Below, one piece after another: positions 45,111 to 56,324 of a DNA stretch of 64,000 bases. A program made the position numbers and the translations under genes. A model generated the notes under the pieces. That model did no database searches, was not told the DNA's origin, and saw only the letters and a list, made by a program, of their open reading frames with translations. This DNA comes from Nymphaea colorata (Eukaryota > Streptophyta > Magnoliopsida > Nymphaeales > Nymphaeaceae): positions 16,552,370 through 16,616,369 of the forward strand of contig NC_045140.1 of assembly GCF_008831285.2 (NCBI RefSeq). The letters run 5' to 3'. Every line of letters begins with the position of its first letter. Position 1 is the stretch's first letter.

Positions 45111-45619
45111 TTGAGCTTCACTTGTTCTTTGCAATGTTACTCTTCCACTTTCCCCTTTCTTCTGTTTGGCTTTTTGTGAGAACTTGTCACTTTCATGAGA
45201 TATGTATACATGACAAAACCTGGAACCTCATTTGTTGATATAAAAATACACAAATTTTATGCTTGCTTAGCACTCTTATTTTCAAGTTTAAGTGCACGGT
45301 TTGGGGAATAATAGAGGGGGGACTGTTTGTTCTCTTCGTTTATCGGATCATTCTTGCTGCCACCAGCATCATCTGTGTCAAAACCATTATGCATAAGTTA
45401 TGATTTCTGATCCAAGACTGGTGCTGGTGGCATACGTTTGAAGGAAGGGAAATACATAAATAAAAGCTGAATAGCCCATTGGAAATGTTATCAACAGAAT
45501 TAGTGATAGTGGTGTTAGGCAAAGGTCTGGCATAGGTAGCCGTTTGTCCTCTTAAATTTTTATTGTTAGCAGTATAATTATTAGGATTCTAATTTCTCAC
45601 TGGTATATCATCTTTGCAG

Positions 45620-45711
45620 AGGACATATTCCTTACCGTGATAGCAAGCTCACCGCAATTCTTCATGCTGCTCTTGGTGGCAATGATTATCTGTACTGTTG
45701 CACATGAAGAG
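45620..45711 (+). pseudogene. Kinesin-7-like exon f (deletion with frameshift)
   Basis: Acceptor tctttgcag, then GHIPYRDSKLTAILHAALGGN. A small deletion shifts the frame, and IICTVAHEE follows. Active motors have GGNARTAIICT or similar, so about four residues are lost out of frame. Confidence 0.88.
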
Positions 45712-45801
45712 GTCAAACTTAAATCTGGTTTTTCTAGGTATTTTCTTTCAATCAATTCCATTAAACCTCATAGTTACATGCAATCAATTATCTATATATA
45801 G

Positions 45802-45882
45802 GTTCATGTTGATGAAGCAAAGGGGACTTTGCAGTTCACTGGTAGAGCTAAGCGCATCACAAATTGTGTTCAAGTGAATGAG
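45802..45882 (+). pseudogene. Kinesin-7-like exon g (end of motor domain)
   Basis: Acceptor tatatatag and donor GAG|gttatc enclose VHVDEAKGTLQFTGRAKRI and TNCVQVNE. This is the neck-proximal end of plant kinesin-7 motors (ETKGTLQFASRAKRITN). The coiled-coil tail was not found downstream. Confidence 0.9.
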
Positions 45883-45889
45883 GTTATCT

Positions 45890-46460
45890 CTTCCTTGTCT
45901 TGTTTTAATTGTGCAGGATAGTCATTTACCTTTGTCTTGATTTTTTTATGCATGTTTAATAGCTTGATCGAACCAACTGAGTTGTCTAAGACCTGTTAGC
46001 TTAGTCTCCAATCTGGTCAATAAAATGGAAGAATCAGGAAATGGGAAGACTTGGCTTCGAATGACCAGGCTGAGTGATCCAAGTTTTGGCCGTGACAGCA
46101 TAGTTTTGGCCAAGTTAGCCTAGTCCCAGAGTTTAATGGAGTCATTCATGTATACAAAGTAATGACAATGTCTACAAAGTCACACACACACATACACTCA
46201 TTAGTACATTACCAAAATTCACTATATTACAGAAAACCAGACATACTAATAATGTCATTGTAGGGAACATATTACTAAAATTTTCATTTTAAGTTTCCCT
46301 TTTATACACACACGTACATTATTACACATGTTATATGTAGCATATCAATGTTATAATATATTATAAGCAATATAACGCACATATTGTACCTATAATTTAT
46401 TCGCCAAATTAATATGGCGAGTCATGACTTAATCAATTCCTGGTTGAATCCTCCGTCGAT
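45890..46460. other. Stretch without a recognisable gene
   Basis: AT-rich intron- or intergenic-like sequence. Confidence 0.4.
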
Positions 46461-46462
46461 GG

Positions 46463-46660
46463 GTTTAAGTGTGAATTCCATGGTTTCCTCTGTCTCAAAA
46501 TAGGACGAACCATTTGGGATAGAAGATTAAACCTGGCACGTTATCTCATCGAGTATCTTCAACCTGCATAACCCTGACTTTGGGTATTTCTTTCGAAAAG
46601 CACCAGTTGATTCTGAATGGTGGCATTTAAAAAAAATTCTGTTGAAATTGCATGGTTTTT
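46463..46660. repeat. Fragment of the dispersed repeat family
   Basis: Corresponds to 3,170-3,360 through 'aaaataggacgaaccatttg' and 'cgaaaagcaccagttgatt'. It ends at the 'gaaattgcat' phrase also seen in member 1. Confidence 0.88.
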
Positions 46661-46759
46661 TGTGTCGCTGACTTCACATAATCTTTGTGTTGATCTTTCT
46701 GCAACAAGTGGTTTTGTTGTGCTGAATGGACAATGAGCATCTTCTTTAAATGAGTTCAA

Positions 46760-46925
46760 TGAGTCAAGCTGAAGTTGACATAAAATTGACTAGTTTATTG
46801 AATTGAGCTTGACTTGAGTTCAGGCTGAGCTCGAGGTCAAGGTTTCGTGAGTTGAGCACTTGAGCCTAGCTCAGCTGAGGTCAAGCTGGCCCACCTTGGA
46901 CTCATTTCGTATTCAGACCTAATCA
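46760..46925. repeat. 'gagctcga/ttgagctt'-rich segment
   Basis: Repeated words such as 'gagcttgacttgag' and 'gctcagctgaggtcaag', of a kind often seen near plant transposon ends. Boundaries are not definable. Confidence 0.35.
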
Positions 46926-46929
46926 TGGT

Positions 46930-48640
46930 GAGATGTAATCAAAATACTAGAGGCACGTTGTAGGGAAAACCCTCTTTTTATGCTGAAGTTGTTGCTCTAT
47001 GGAGGCCATGTTCATGACTTTGTGATGTTCATTGATTTTGTTGTGATAGTTCTTAAGACATTTCCTTTGAATATGTGTTGTTGCACACCTTTAAATCTTT
47101 TTAAAACTTTACAAACATTGTTTCGAAACTCTTAACATTGATTAAAAAGTTTGAAAATCTACCACTTTCTTTTTGGTTTTTTTAGGTAAAAGTGCTATTT
47201 AAAATTTTGCAAAATTTAATAACATTTTTTTCTAATTTTACAAAATTGCTGCACTTTTTCACATCTTTTGGAAAGACTATATTGTTTCGATTATGACTCT
47301 TTACCTTTTCTAAATGTTAAATATTTCTCATATTTACTAATTTGAAACTTTTTTAGACACTTATAAACTGTTTTGAAAGTTTTACTAGCTTTGTGATCTT
47401 TTTCGTACTTCCCAGAGTTTTTATACTTTTCAAATATTTAATGTCAAATACATTTTGCCAGTGAAACATAATTTCAAAAATTCTTATAATTTCTAAAAAT
47501 TTGTTAATTACTTGGAAGGAAGCATTAAAATTCGTTTTTTTTATCGTTAAAATGACAGTAACTAAAATATAAACTTTCACGTTTCTTGCTAACTATGCCA
47601 TAAGAATTGTGATGTCGTTAACTATGTGGAAAGTATTAGAAAGTTACTAGCTTTTTATCGCATGTAACAAAGGATGATTGATTAAAATTAATACTAACCA
47701 AAAATGCAACTTTACTTTTACAAGTGAATTATTTGAAACCATGTTTAAATGCCTAGCTAATTGGTGTATTCAACAATGCGCTGATTACAGTGTGTTTACT
47801 TTTCAATTTACGGGATCAGTTTTCTTGTTCTTCATTTAGATAAATTTCACATTTAGCATACAATATGTCTTATTGGATTGCATTTGTTTGAATTGCTCAG
47901 GCTACAAGGAATCCTTTGTGTTCAAGTGCCAACCAGTTCAATGTCACACAATTTTGTGGACCCCGTCCTGATGACAATGTGGACTCTTTTGGAGGCACTT
48001 CTAACTCCACAAATGTTTCTCGAGTCCAGGCATGTCCAACTCAAAATTTCTATGAATATGTTCTGTCATCACTTGTTCCATGTTTCTGTGCTGCTCCTAT
48101 TAAACTTGGATATCGTTTAAAAAGCCCTAGCATCTCTATGCTTCTGCCATACGTTTCATGCTTTTATATTTGCTCATGTTTGGCCTTGATTTGGATCTTG
48201 ATGTCATGCTGGCATCAATTGCTGGTATAGTTGTAGTTTCTTCTCTCATTGAAGAAAGCATACTAAAGAGTATAGTAAAATTAACAAAAAACATCTGTGT
48301 AAGTACCCTTGTTTTTGTTCATGTATTTGCATGTGTAATTGGTTTTCTAGTGTTCAGGACTTAAAGCTACATAATTAGTTTGACTTGGAGATGTTTCCTT
48401 CTTCCCTTTTTCAATGCTAAAAAATGAGTTGATTGTAGAAGCATTAGCTTTGGTTATTCACATGTAAGCTGATTAGTGGGTCAATGTCTAATTTGATTTA
48501 AGTTCATAACTGGTCGTAAACAACAACGTTATGATGCTTGGGGTTGTTTACGGCATTGGATTTTTGTATAATAAAAATGAGACCTTAGCTGACGATGCCT
48601 CTTTTTTTACGTACTAAAGTTTTATCCTTCTTTTTGAATT
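46930..48640. other. Mostly unassigned; one possible exon
   Basis: A possible exon begins at 47,902 after a gctcag acceptor and reads ATRNPLCSSANQF, then FCGPRPDDNVDSF. I do not recognise it and no GT donor lies at the obvious end. The rest is AT-rich without a recognised gene. Confidence 0.3.
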
Positions 48641-50110
48641 TTTAGTGTTTTTTGATAGAAGAACCTAACCAAACCATTTGTGAAACTTTTAATCAGTTGA
48701 ATACCCAACTTTTATGGGAACTCCTCACCCTTAAACCAATCTTTTGTATAGAAGACCCTACTTTTATGGGAGATTTGGTGAAATTCGTTCTTTTAACCAG
48801 CCAAGTTTTACATTCACCCATCTATTTAGGGAGTACAGTTCCTTTTTCCTGGTGATATACCATTTGATGTCAAGAACTTTTGTAAAAGAGGAACTTTTCA
48901 GTTTTGCTTAAAAACATTTTTAAAGTGTTTTCTCACACAATGATGTGCCTTGCTTTATTCTTAGTACCTTTCCAAGTGGAAGGTGGAAATTTCAAATTCT
49001 TGTTGTCCATCAATGGAAGAGGCAAATCGAAAAATCCTGGATATGAGCAGTGAAGAAAAATCCTATGAAGTTGAGAAAGTCAAGACTAGGAAATGCTATT
49101 GACTCTGGCGATTAAGCATTTGTAAGGATTTAGCAGGAAAATATATTGAGGGAGAAGCCAAAATGCTCTATAAGATCTTGGCAGGTAGTAAAATGAGAGT
49201 TGAGAGATGGGCTCGGAGCTTGTGTAGTCGTTCCTCTGAGTTAGTAATCGAGAGTACCGGGTAGGCATAAAGGTGATTTATGTCTATTTCGCGAAGATAA
49301 TGATTTATGAACTTTTGACTCGTTGAAAACCCGTAAGGTGAAGCGGGTTGGACACGTGACAAAGCTACACATAACTACCAAAGTGGTGGAGCTTCGTAGT
49401 AGCCTTTGGGGTGGTGAGGTATTCCCTCAAAGGTGAAGGTCGGCCCAAAAAAAAAAAAAAAGAAAAGCACAAGAAAAAAAATTGAAAGGCAAAAAGCTGA
49501 ATGCAAAAGAAAAAAAATGAAGAAAAAACAAGAAAAAAGCAAAAGGTGCCTGCCAAGAGATGAAAGACATGAAGGCTGAACTCGCAAGAATTGAATGCGA
49601 CAATCTTTCGTGGATGTACGATTTTGGGGTCAATATCTGCTCCTTGTTTTGATTATCTAAGATGTCGAGGATGGTTCCTTTCTGTTCATATTCTGGAAAT
49701 TGAAGGACATTCCTTTTAAAGATTTGACAACATTGATGCGAAATAAAACCAAATGCTTGTATGGTACTAACGGTACATGAAGGTTATATTATTTTCACAA
49801 CACGAGCACTCAAGTTTATGAGTTGAATTAATTATTTTTGAACTATTTCAAAATTCAATGTAAAAACTTGACGTCTCTTGTATGTTTCCAGGATTCCTAG
49901 GCATAGCAATAACTAACCAATCCCCTTTAGTCTTGAAAATGTTTGACCATTTCGTTACCAAATTGTTAGTCCTTATGTGAAATAGATGAAACCCCTCAAA
50001 CCTACTTCAACCATGCTGAGCATGATGAATTATCCATCATTTCCTTTTTCTTTGGTGGGACAAGTGATTAAGCTGACTCTAGGTGATATTTTTCAAAAGT
50101 TCTATCGAAG
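48640..50110. repeat. Dispersed repeat family member, diverged full-length copy
   Basis: Collinear by eye with 1,810-3,110: 'ctcacccttaaaccaatc', 'catcaatggaagaggc', 'gtgtagtcgttcctctgag', 'aaggtgaagcgggttggac', then the A-rich stretch. Differences are frequent, so this member is much older than the A/B duplication. Confidence 0.85.
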
Positions 50111-50531
50111 TTGCATAGTGGTATATGTCCACCTAATCTTGTTTTTGTGAGTTGTATAAATTTCATCTGTTTGATCTTTATCCTTTGTTTCATTGTAGCT
50201 GCTGTTAAAATCTTTTATGTAGTTATAGCTCTTTAATAAAAGGATCAGTTGAGGCATTCAGTCCTTTGGTTTGTGCCCCCTCCCTCTTTCCCCACCTTAC
50301 TAATTTCTCGCTCCACCCATGTTCGTATCCATGCATTTTTATGTCATCAATCTAGGTCTTGAATTTTTTTTATTCCTCTAGCTTGGGTGGTCCCTTTATT
50401 TTAATTTACATGTGACTGGACATGATCCTGAATTGTCTTTTGGTTGTCTTTTATTTCCAAGAGGCCTCTACATGGTGGAGGCTTGATTTCTCATTTTGGA
50501 TTTGAGACTGACTACATAAATTTTATATGAG

Positions 50532-50638
50532 GTAAATGGTTCCAGCTTGGTGTGTTTAGACAATGCAGCTACATCTCAAAAGCCATATGCTGTTTTGGAA
50601 GTTCTTCGTGATTATGTGAGGGCTACAGCTCAAATGGT
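50532..50638 (+). pseudogene. Plastid cysteine desulfurase (NFS2/SufS)-like exon fragment, copy 1
   Basis: Acceptor tatatgag, then [20 protein letters not shown] and [15 protein letters not shown] before a stop. (V)[11 protein letters not shown] is the N-terminal hallmark of SufS-type cysteine desulfurases, PLP enzymes that supply sulfur for plastid Fe-S clusters. In family members an asparagine-tyrosine block (NYY..YNSNVHRG) follows; here similarity is lost after the DY. Cys stands where copy 2 and the family have Tyr. Only this one exon was found, so it is a fragment. Confidence 0.75.
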
Positions 50639-50861
50639 CACTACAGTATTCATTACTTAAGGTATCCCAACATAACGCCCCATACCTACCCTTACTCTCT
50701 CTATCTCTCTCTCTCTCCCTCCCTTGTCTTGATTGCTTGCTCACTCACATGCATGTTCACAGTTGGACACCCACAATGATGCACTCTTCCTGTTTGCAAA
50801 GGAAGCAAGAAAAAAAAAATTCCTTGTTCTAAAATTCTATGTTTCTGTATATCAAGGAAGG

Positions 50862-51025
50862 AAAAAAATAAGGGTAGTTCATTGGGTGCATGGTAAATCA
50901 TTTGATTTAACCTTTTTCCAATAGTTTTATTATTTGGCCTATTAAAAAAAATAAGGGTAGTTCATTGGGTGCCTGGTAAATCATTTGATTTAATCTTTTT
51001 TCAATAGTTTTATTATTTGGCGTAT
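50862..51025. repeat. 82-bp direct duplication
   Basis: The phrase 'ataagggtagttcattgggt' to 'tttattatttgg' occurs twice in a row, here and again in C2 (about 56,158-56,320). The duplication therefore predates the C1/C2 duplication. Confidence 0.9.
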
Positions 51026-51029
51026 TGTG

Positions 51030-53440
51030 CGGTAAGTATTTGAAAAGACCCTGGAGCCTTAGTGTTGCCTGTCATTTTTCATTGTTTCTAGCAGCAGTAG
51101 TCCGACCCATATAAGTGCTTACTGTCCTATACACTCATCAATGTTAATAATTTTCTATAATTAATATGTTACAAGTGAAATCATTGGCTAATACTATTGA
51201 GCCTATCTTGTCTATGTCAAGTGTAGTGGGCTATGTCGAGAATATAATCAGGGTCTCTATCAGATCTCAACAACCTGGAATAGCTGCCACATCCCTAACT
51301 ATGCCTTTTATAATCAGGCTGGTAAAGCATCTATATAAGCATATTGTGTCATTATTTAGTGAAGCTTTGCATATATTGACAGACAACCATTGATTGCAGC
51401 ATGAACATAAACCATGAGAAGAGAATTCGTTTTGTTGATACTCTAGCCATCTAGAATCTGCAATACAACATCAGATTGGGCAGACCTACACGCAAGGGTG
51501 CGGTTAGTAGATCCCTCTTTGAACCCAGTATGATTTTGCATGCCCTACAATGCTAGCTCTACTCTCAATTTTCAGGTTTTTTCAAAATGATTGTTAGTGT
51601 GACTGCCTGTATTCATGCATGTATTTGTACTTCTCACAAAGCTCTTAGATTTTTCTATTGTTTTCAGTTATTCAGATGCATTTTATGTGTATTATGGACA
51701 AATTTGTGACCCTCAAACTGAAGCAGCTTTGCGCTTTTAAGTTCATTCATATAGTTCAACATCGTGGGCAGTAGACTATTGCTACTCATTTTCTTTTTTT
51801 CATGTACTTAACACAACGCTCTGTTCAATGCTCAAGTTGTTGATTAGTTGTGACTTTGGAGGGTTATGGATTAGCCCCATTTATTACTTTCTTGTTTTGT
51901 TTATCTATCATTGTTCACACATAAAGTTACCATTGTTTAGTGGGCAAAGGCAAATGGGAAAGTGGACCTCATGCACTCGATGTATTTCAGGCTTTATAGG
52001 GATATGAATTTAGATTGTGGATTTGGATGTGAATATTTGATCATGTAGGAAAACAAGAACAATTCAGATGCCCTTCTTATAAAGCTATTTGTCAGTTACC
52101 CTTATAATAGTCTTGTTGAGGTCTATGATCGTCCGCCAGCCACATAGAGGTGCAATTTCACTTGATGTTATTAAAACTTCTGAAGGTTGAATGTTAAGCT
52201 TGACCTCATCTAAATGAACACAGAACATCCATGGTATACCAGAGTCTATTGTTGTCAAAGATTTTCTAGAGATTCTAAGTTATTTAAAGGTTCCAAGGAG
52301 TGTGTCACATAGAAAGAAAACTTGCTCGTTTCAATGAGTCTCAAAGTGTTGAGAATTATTTAACCTGTCATTTCTGCTTTTTCTTATGGAAAATGCATTT
52401 TGTAGGTAGCGTAGGCAGCATTTACTTGTTATTTTTATGTCTATGCATTTCATGTCCATGGAGAGAAAAATTTTAGTAGTTTTAACTTTTTCTTATTTCC
52501 ATGTGTTTTTTGTTTTTAAAATTTTTAGGTGAATTCTTAATGTTTAAAAATTAAATTATCTATTTTTACATTACGTATGTAACCTTGAATCCTACCAATA
52601 TGGATCACATCATGCATCTTTACACCATTGTATGCGTGTCTTCATTATGAACCACGTTTAGTTGATTGTTGTCAAACCACAGTTCCATCAACTATCATGA
52701 ACTAGAATCCGGTCTGTTCAGTCGTATTTCTTTTTAACTTTTTCAATTCATGATCTATGTTTATAATAGTGTTTTTTTTTTGTATATTGAATTGTCTGCT
52801 TAGCATTTATTAGTTCATTAAGAAATCTCTTGCTTTGCAATTTTTTGAATTATAGGTAAGGGGAAGGTAAATTACGTATGCATTTATCCATTTAATTTTT
52901 CTAGATGATGGATAGAGTTTGGTGAACTTTTATGTTGCATTTCTTGTACCATAGTTGCCTTGTGACGGAGTTGGAAGAATACATGACTTGACAGTTTACC
53001 ATTGATCTAACTTAGTCTCATGGAGTGATCACAATTCTTGAATATTGTTGTTTGCAATAAGGTTCTGACTTTGTTAACAAAATAGGCTATCGTAAACCAA
53101 TTATGTCCGTCAATTGCGAGACAAAAATTATGTTCGATGCCTTGATCGTACGGCAAGAGAGATTTAGATTATAATCTTGGATTTGATGTGTTTCATGTAT
53201 TCAAACCCACACTTGAACCTCGGAGCCGATAAATTTGCAATCCAATTAGGCTTAATCCAATTAGGCGTAGAAGTTGAATCTTATTCCTGTCAGATTTGAC
53301 TTCAATTTCGCGGGTGTGGATTTAAATCTGATTCTTATTGAGGAAAATCTGACTTGAAAGGCGAAGATTTGCCTCCTGCCTCCTATCATATAGGAGAACT
53401 TCTACTGGAAAATTAATTAAGGGACAAGTATGAAATTAAC
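51030..53440. other. Unassigned part of unit C1
   Basis: AT-rich sequence collinear with 56,325-58,610. No gene recognised. Confidence 0.4.
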
Positions 53441-54116
53441 TCTCAGGATCAAGAATTAGAAAACGTGGCCGTGTCTGGTTTGCTCCAAGTTCCAAAATTT
53501 GCAAATCTGGAGGGTAAACTGAAAGTCTGAAACCACGGTTTTACTGGTAGGTTTTCGAGGGTTGCGTCTTGGATTAGCCAATAGCCATTCCAGCCCCGGC
53601 CAGGTACCGGTAATTCGAGCACTTCGTCGTCAATTAATGCAATGCGGTTTGGACACGGCAACCCTTGACGTGGTTTGGACACGGCAACCATTGACGCGGT
53701 TGGCACGCGGTCCCTTGTTTTTTAAACTTTTCCCCCTGTCTTTTTTTTTCTCTCTCTCGATCGTCTCGACTGAAAAGGGCAAGGTTCATCGCTTTTTAAA
53801 ATTTTTCCATCGTCTTAGTCTCTCCCATCTTTTTTTTCATCTAAGCGAGGTTGGTAGGTTCGACCATAAGCGAAGGGCCGTGACGTGGTGATGACAAGAA
53901 GAACACTGTGGATCTCCGTAAAGAAAGCAAGGCCGGATTACTAGTGAGAGTGGAGATCTTAGATCTTCATGACTGCGAGATCTGCCCATGCCCATGCGAT
54001 GCGAAGAAGCAGCAGTAAGCGGATCCAAATTTCTTGGTCTGAAAGTGTCCGCGACACCACGCTTCATCCTCTCCTTCCCACTTTCTTCTTGATTTATGGC
54101 GGTTTCTTCCTTCATG

Positions 54117-54278
54117 GCACCTAAAAGGGAAAAGCCCTCTGCGTCGTCGATTACCCGGAAAGAATGTCACCTTTGAATGCTTCTGTTGCAGCAAGCGATG
54201 AGAAGATGGAGTGGAGTCATTTCATCGGTGTGGGCGGCAAAGGCCTGTCCGCTATCTCGATTCTCACTCCCGGGCAAG
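54117..54278 (+). pseudogene. Possible MurC-like N-terminal exon, copy 1 (frameshifted)
   Basis: The PKREKPSASSITRKE segment is followed by a shift (one base shorter than in C2 near 54,166, plus other small differences). Then come EKMEWSHFIGVGGKGLSA and ISILTPGQ. HFIGVGGxGxSA resembles the glycine-rich nucleotide loop at the start of Mur ligase (MurC-type) proteins, which plants encode. The match is short, so the family call is tentative. C2 keeps the frame open. Confidence 0.4.
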
Positions 54279-54540
54279 ATACGCTTCCTCCCTGCTCTTG
54301 TTTGCTCTAATTCTTAGGTTGTTGATACATCCATGTCTCTCTCTCTCTCTCTTTAAGGGCGTCCCTTAACTTCCTCCTTTGGCCGGCAGCCATCGCCGGT
54401 GTGTGATGGGTGTTGGCAGTCCTCTCCGCCCTTCAGTTGTGTTCATGTGTGGTTTCCTATTGGGGTTCCTCTATAGTCGGTCAGGTTTATCATTGCAGGC
54501 TGGGGTCTTTCATTTCGGCTCTGTGCTAGGAGTTTTGTTT

Positions 54541-54628
54541 GGGTTTCTTCCGTTGAAGTTGTTGCTGGTTTCTGACATTTGGTTGGGTTTCTTCCGTTGA
54601 AGTTGTTGCTGGTTTCTGACATTTGGTT
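54541..54628. repeat. 44-bp perfect tandem pair
   Basis: Units 54,541-54,584 and 54,585-54,628 start gggtttcttccgttg and end catttggtt. The same pair exists in C2 from 59,716. Confidence 0.93.
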
Positions 54629-55571
54629 CGCCATTGGGTCGGATGCTTTGGTCACCACTTGGATCGCCGCTTTCTAGTACGCCGCTTGGGTCCCTGCTGG
54701 TTCTGTTGTGGGTCGCCGCTTAGGTCGTTGTTGTCGGTCTGACCGCCTTGTGTCATCCCTTAGGTTGCTGTTGGGTCTGCCGCTTGCGTCACTCTTGACG
54801 TCTACCTTTTGGTTCACCGCTGTCGGTTGGGCATGCCGTTTAGTTGATGTTGCTACTGAGTCGCCACTACCGCTTCTGTTTGCTGCTAGGTCGCATTTAT
54901 CGTCTTTGGGTTTGTTGCTGGGTCATTACTGTGACTATTGTTGTGCATTCATCGCATTATGCAGCTGTTCAAATTCCAACCAGCCATCCGGGGAGATTGG
55001 GCGTTTTTGTCAGGTATTGCAATTGGGTCTCTTCTGATAATGATTTGTTTACTGGGTTCACGTTTCCTTCTTCAATGACAATGCTTTTTCATGGATGGGG
55101 AAGGTGGGCACTCAAGCTGTCGGGCGTTCTCCAACATGCCTGATACTTATGATTTACTGGTTCATTTTTGTTTGGTTTGTTGGTGGTCTCACTGCATTAT
55201 ATTTGTATGTTACTAGTGCCAACCAGGTCACTGTTTTCTTTTAATCCTAAAGTGATAAGTTTTATCTGCTGCATGTAGTTTCCTTTCCATACGATTATAT
55301 GCTGTATTTCTGTTTGTGGTTTGAATCCATCCTTGTATTGTTTTCTCGTTTAGAATATCAGATGCATTTGACTTCAACTTACAATCACAGAGTAATATAA
55401 TGCTTCCTTTGTGACTCCGGACATAGATGTAGGTGTCATTGTCTGCTGGACATGTATATTTCATGTTTAATAAGTCTTGTATAAAGCATACATTTGGGTG
55501 GAGAAGTTATGCAGAAAATTAGTAAAACTTGTTTCAACATTGTAGATTGGGTTAGATTTGACCTCTGTTCT

Positions 55572-55671
55572 NNNNNNNNNNNNNNNNNNNNNNNNNNNNN
55601 NNNNNNNNNNNNNNNNNNNNNNNNNNNNNNNNNNNNNNNNNNNNNNNNNNNNNNNNNNNNNNNNNNNNNNN
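55572..55671. other. Assembly gap of exactly 100 N
   Basis: 100 N is a conventional placeholder for a gap of unknown size. It lies exactly between the two C copies. Any frame across it is meaningless. Confidence 0.99.
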
Positions 55672-55828
55672 TCATCAATCTAGGGCTTGAATTTTTTATT
55701 CCTCTAGCTTGGGTTGTCCCTTTATTGAATTGTCTTTTGGTTGTCTTTTATTTCCAAGAGGCCTCTACATGGTGGAGGCTTGATTTCTCATTTTGGATTT
55801 GAGACTGACTACATAAATTTTATATGAG

Positions 55829-55935
55829 GTAAATGGTTCCAGCTTGGTGTATTTAGACAATGCAGCTACATCTCAAAAGCCATATGCTGTTTTGGAAGTT
55901 CTTCATGATTATGTGAGGGCTACAGCTCAAATGGT
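55829..55935 (+). pseudogene. Plastid cysteine desulfurase (NFS2/SufS)-like exon fragment, copy 2
   Basis: Same exon as 50,532-50,638 but with [12 protein letters not shown], the family consensus, where copy 1 has Cys. It also has His in place of Arg after VLEVL. Similarity to the family ends at the same point as in copy 1. Copy 2 is therefore closer to the ancestral sequence at the first site. Confidence 0.75.
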
Positions 55936-56324
55936 CACCACAATATTCATTATTTAAGGTATCCCAACATAACGCCCCATACCTACCCTTACCTCCTCTC
56001 TCTCTCTCTCTCCCTCCCTTGTCTTGATTGCTTGCTCACTCACATGCATGTTCACAGTTGGACACCCACAATGATGCACTCTTCCTGTTTGCAAGGAAGC
56101 AAGAAAAAGAAAATTCCTTGTTCTAAAATTATATGTTTTTGTATATCAAGGAAGGAAAAAAATAAGGGTAGTTCATTGGGTGCATGGTAAATCATTTGAT
56201 TTAATCTTTTTTCAATAGTTTTATTATTTGGCGTATTAAAAAAATAAGGGTAGTTCATTGGGTGCATGGTAAATCATTTGATTTAATCTTTTTTCAATAG
56301 TTTTATTATTTGGCGTATTGTGCG

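Larger units (their letters stand above)
50344..55571. repeat. Tandem unit C1 (5,228 bp), left of the assembly gap
   Basis: From 'tcatcaatctagg' to 'gacctctgttct' the sequence recurs at 55,672-60,745 in the same orientation, with scattered substitutions and indels. C1 ends exactly at the run of N. Contents are an NFS2 exon fragment (50,532), a local 82-bp duplication (about 50,862-51,025), a possible MurC-like exon and a 44-bp tandem pair. Confidence 0.95.

Noticed and set aside
54379-55143. Overlapping Leu-rich frames repeated in C2 (59,554-60,318)
   Set aside because: They follow a plausible splice region, contain a 44-bp tandem repeat and resemble intron sequence; conservation is explained by the C1/C2 duplication.
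55436-55802. Frames crossing the run of N
   Set aside because: They span unknown bases and cannot be interpreted.
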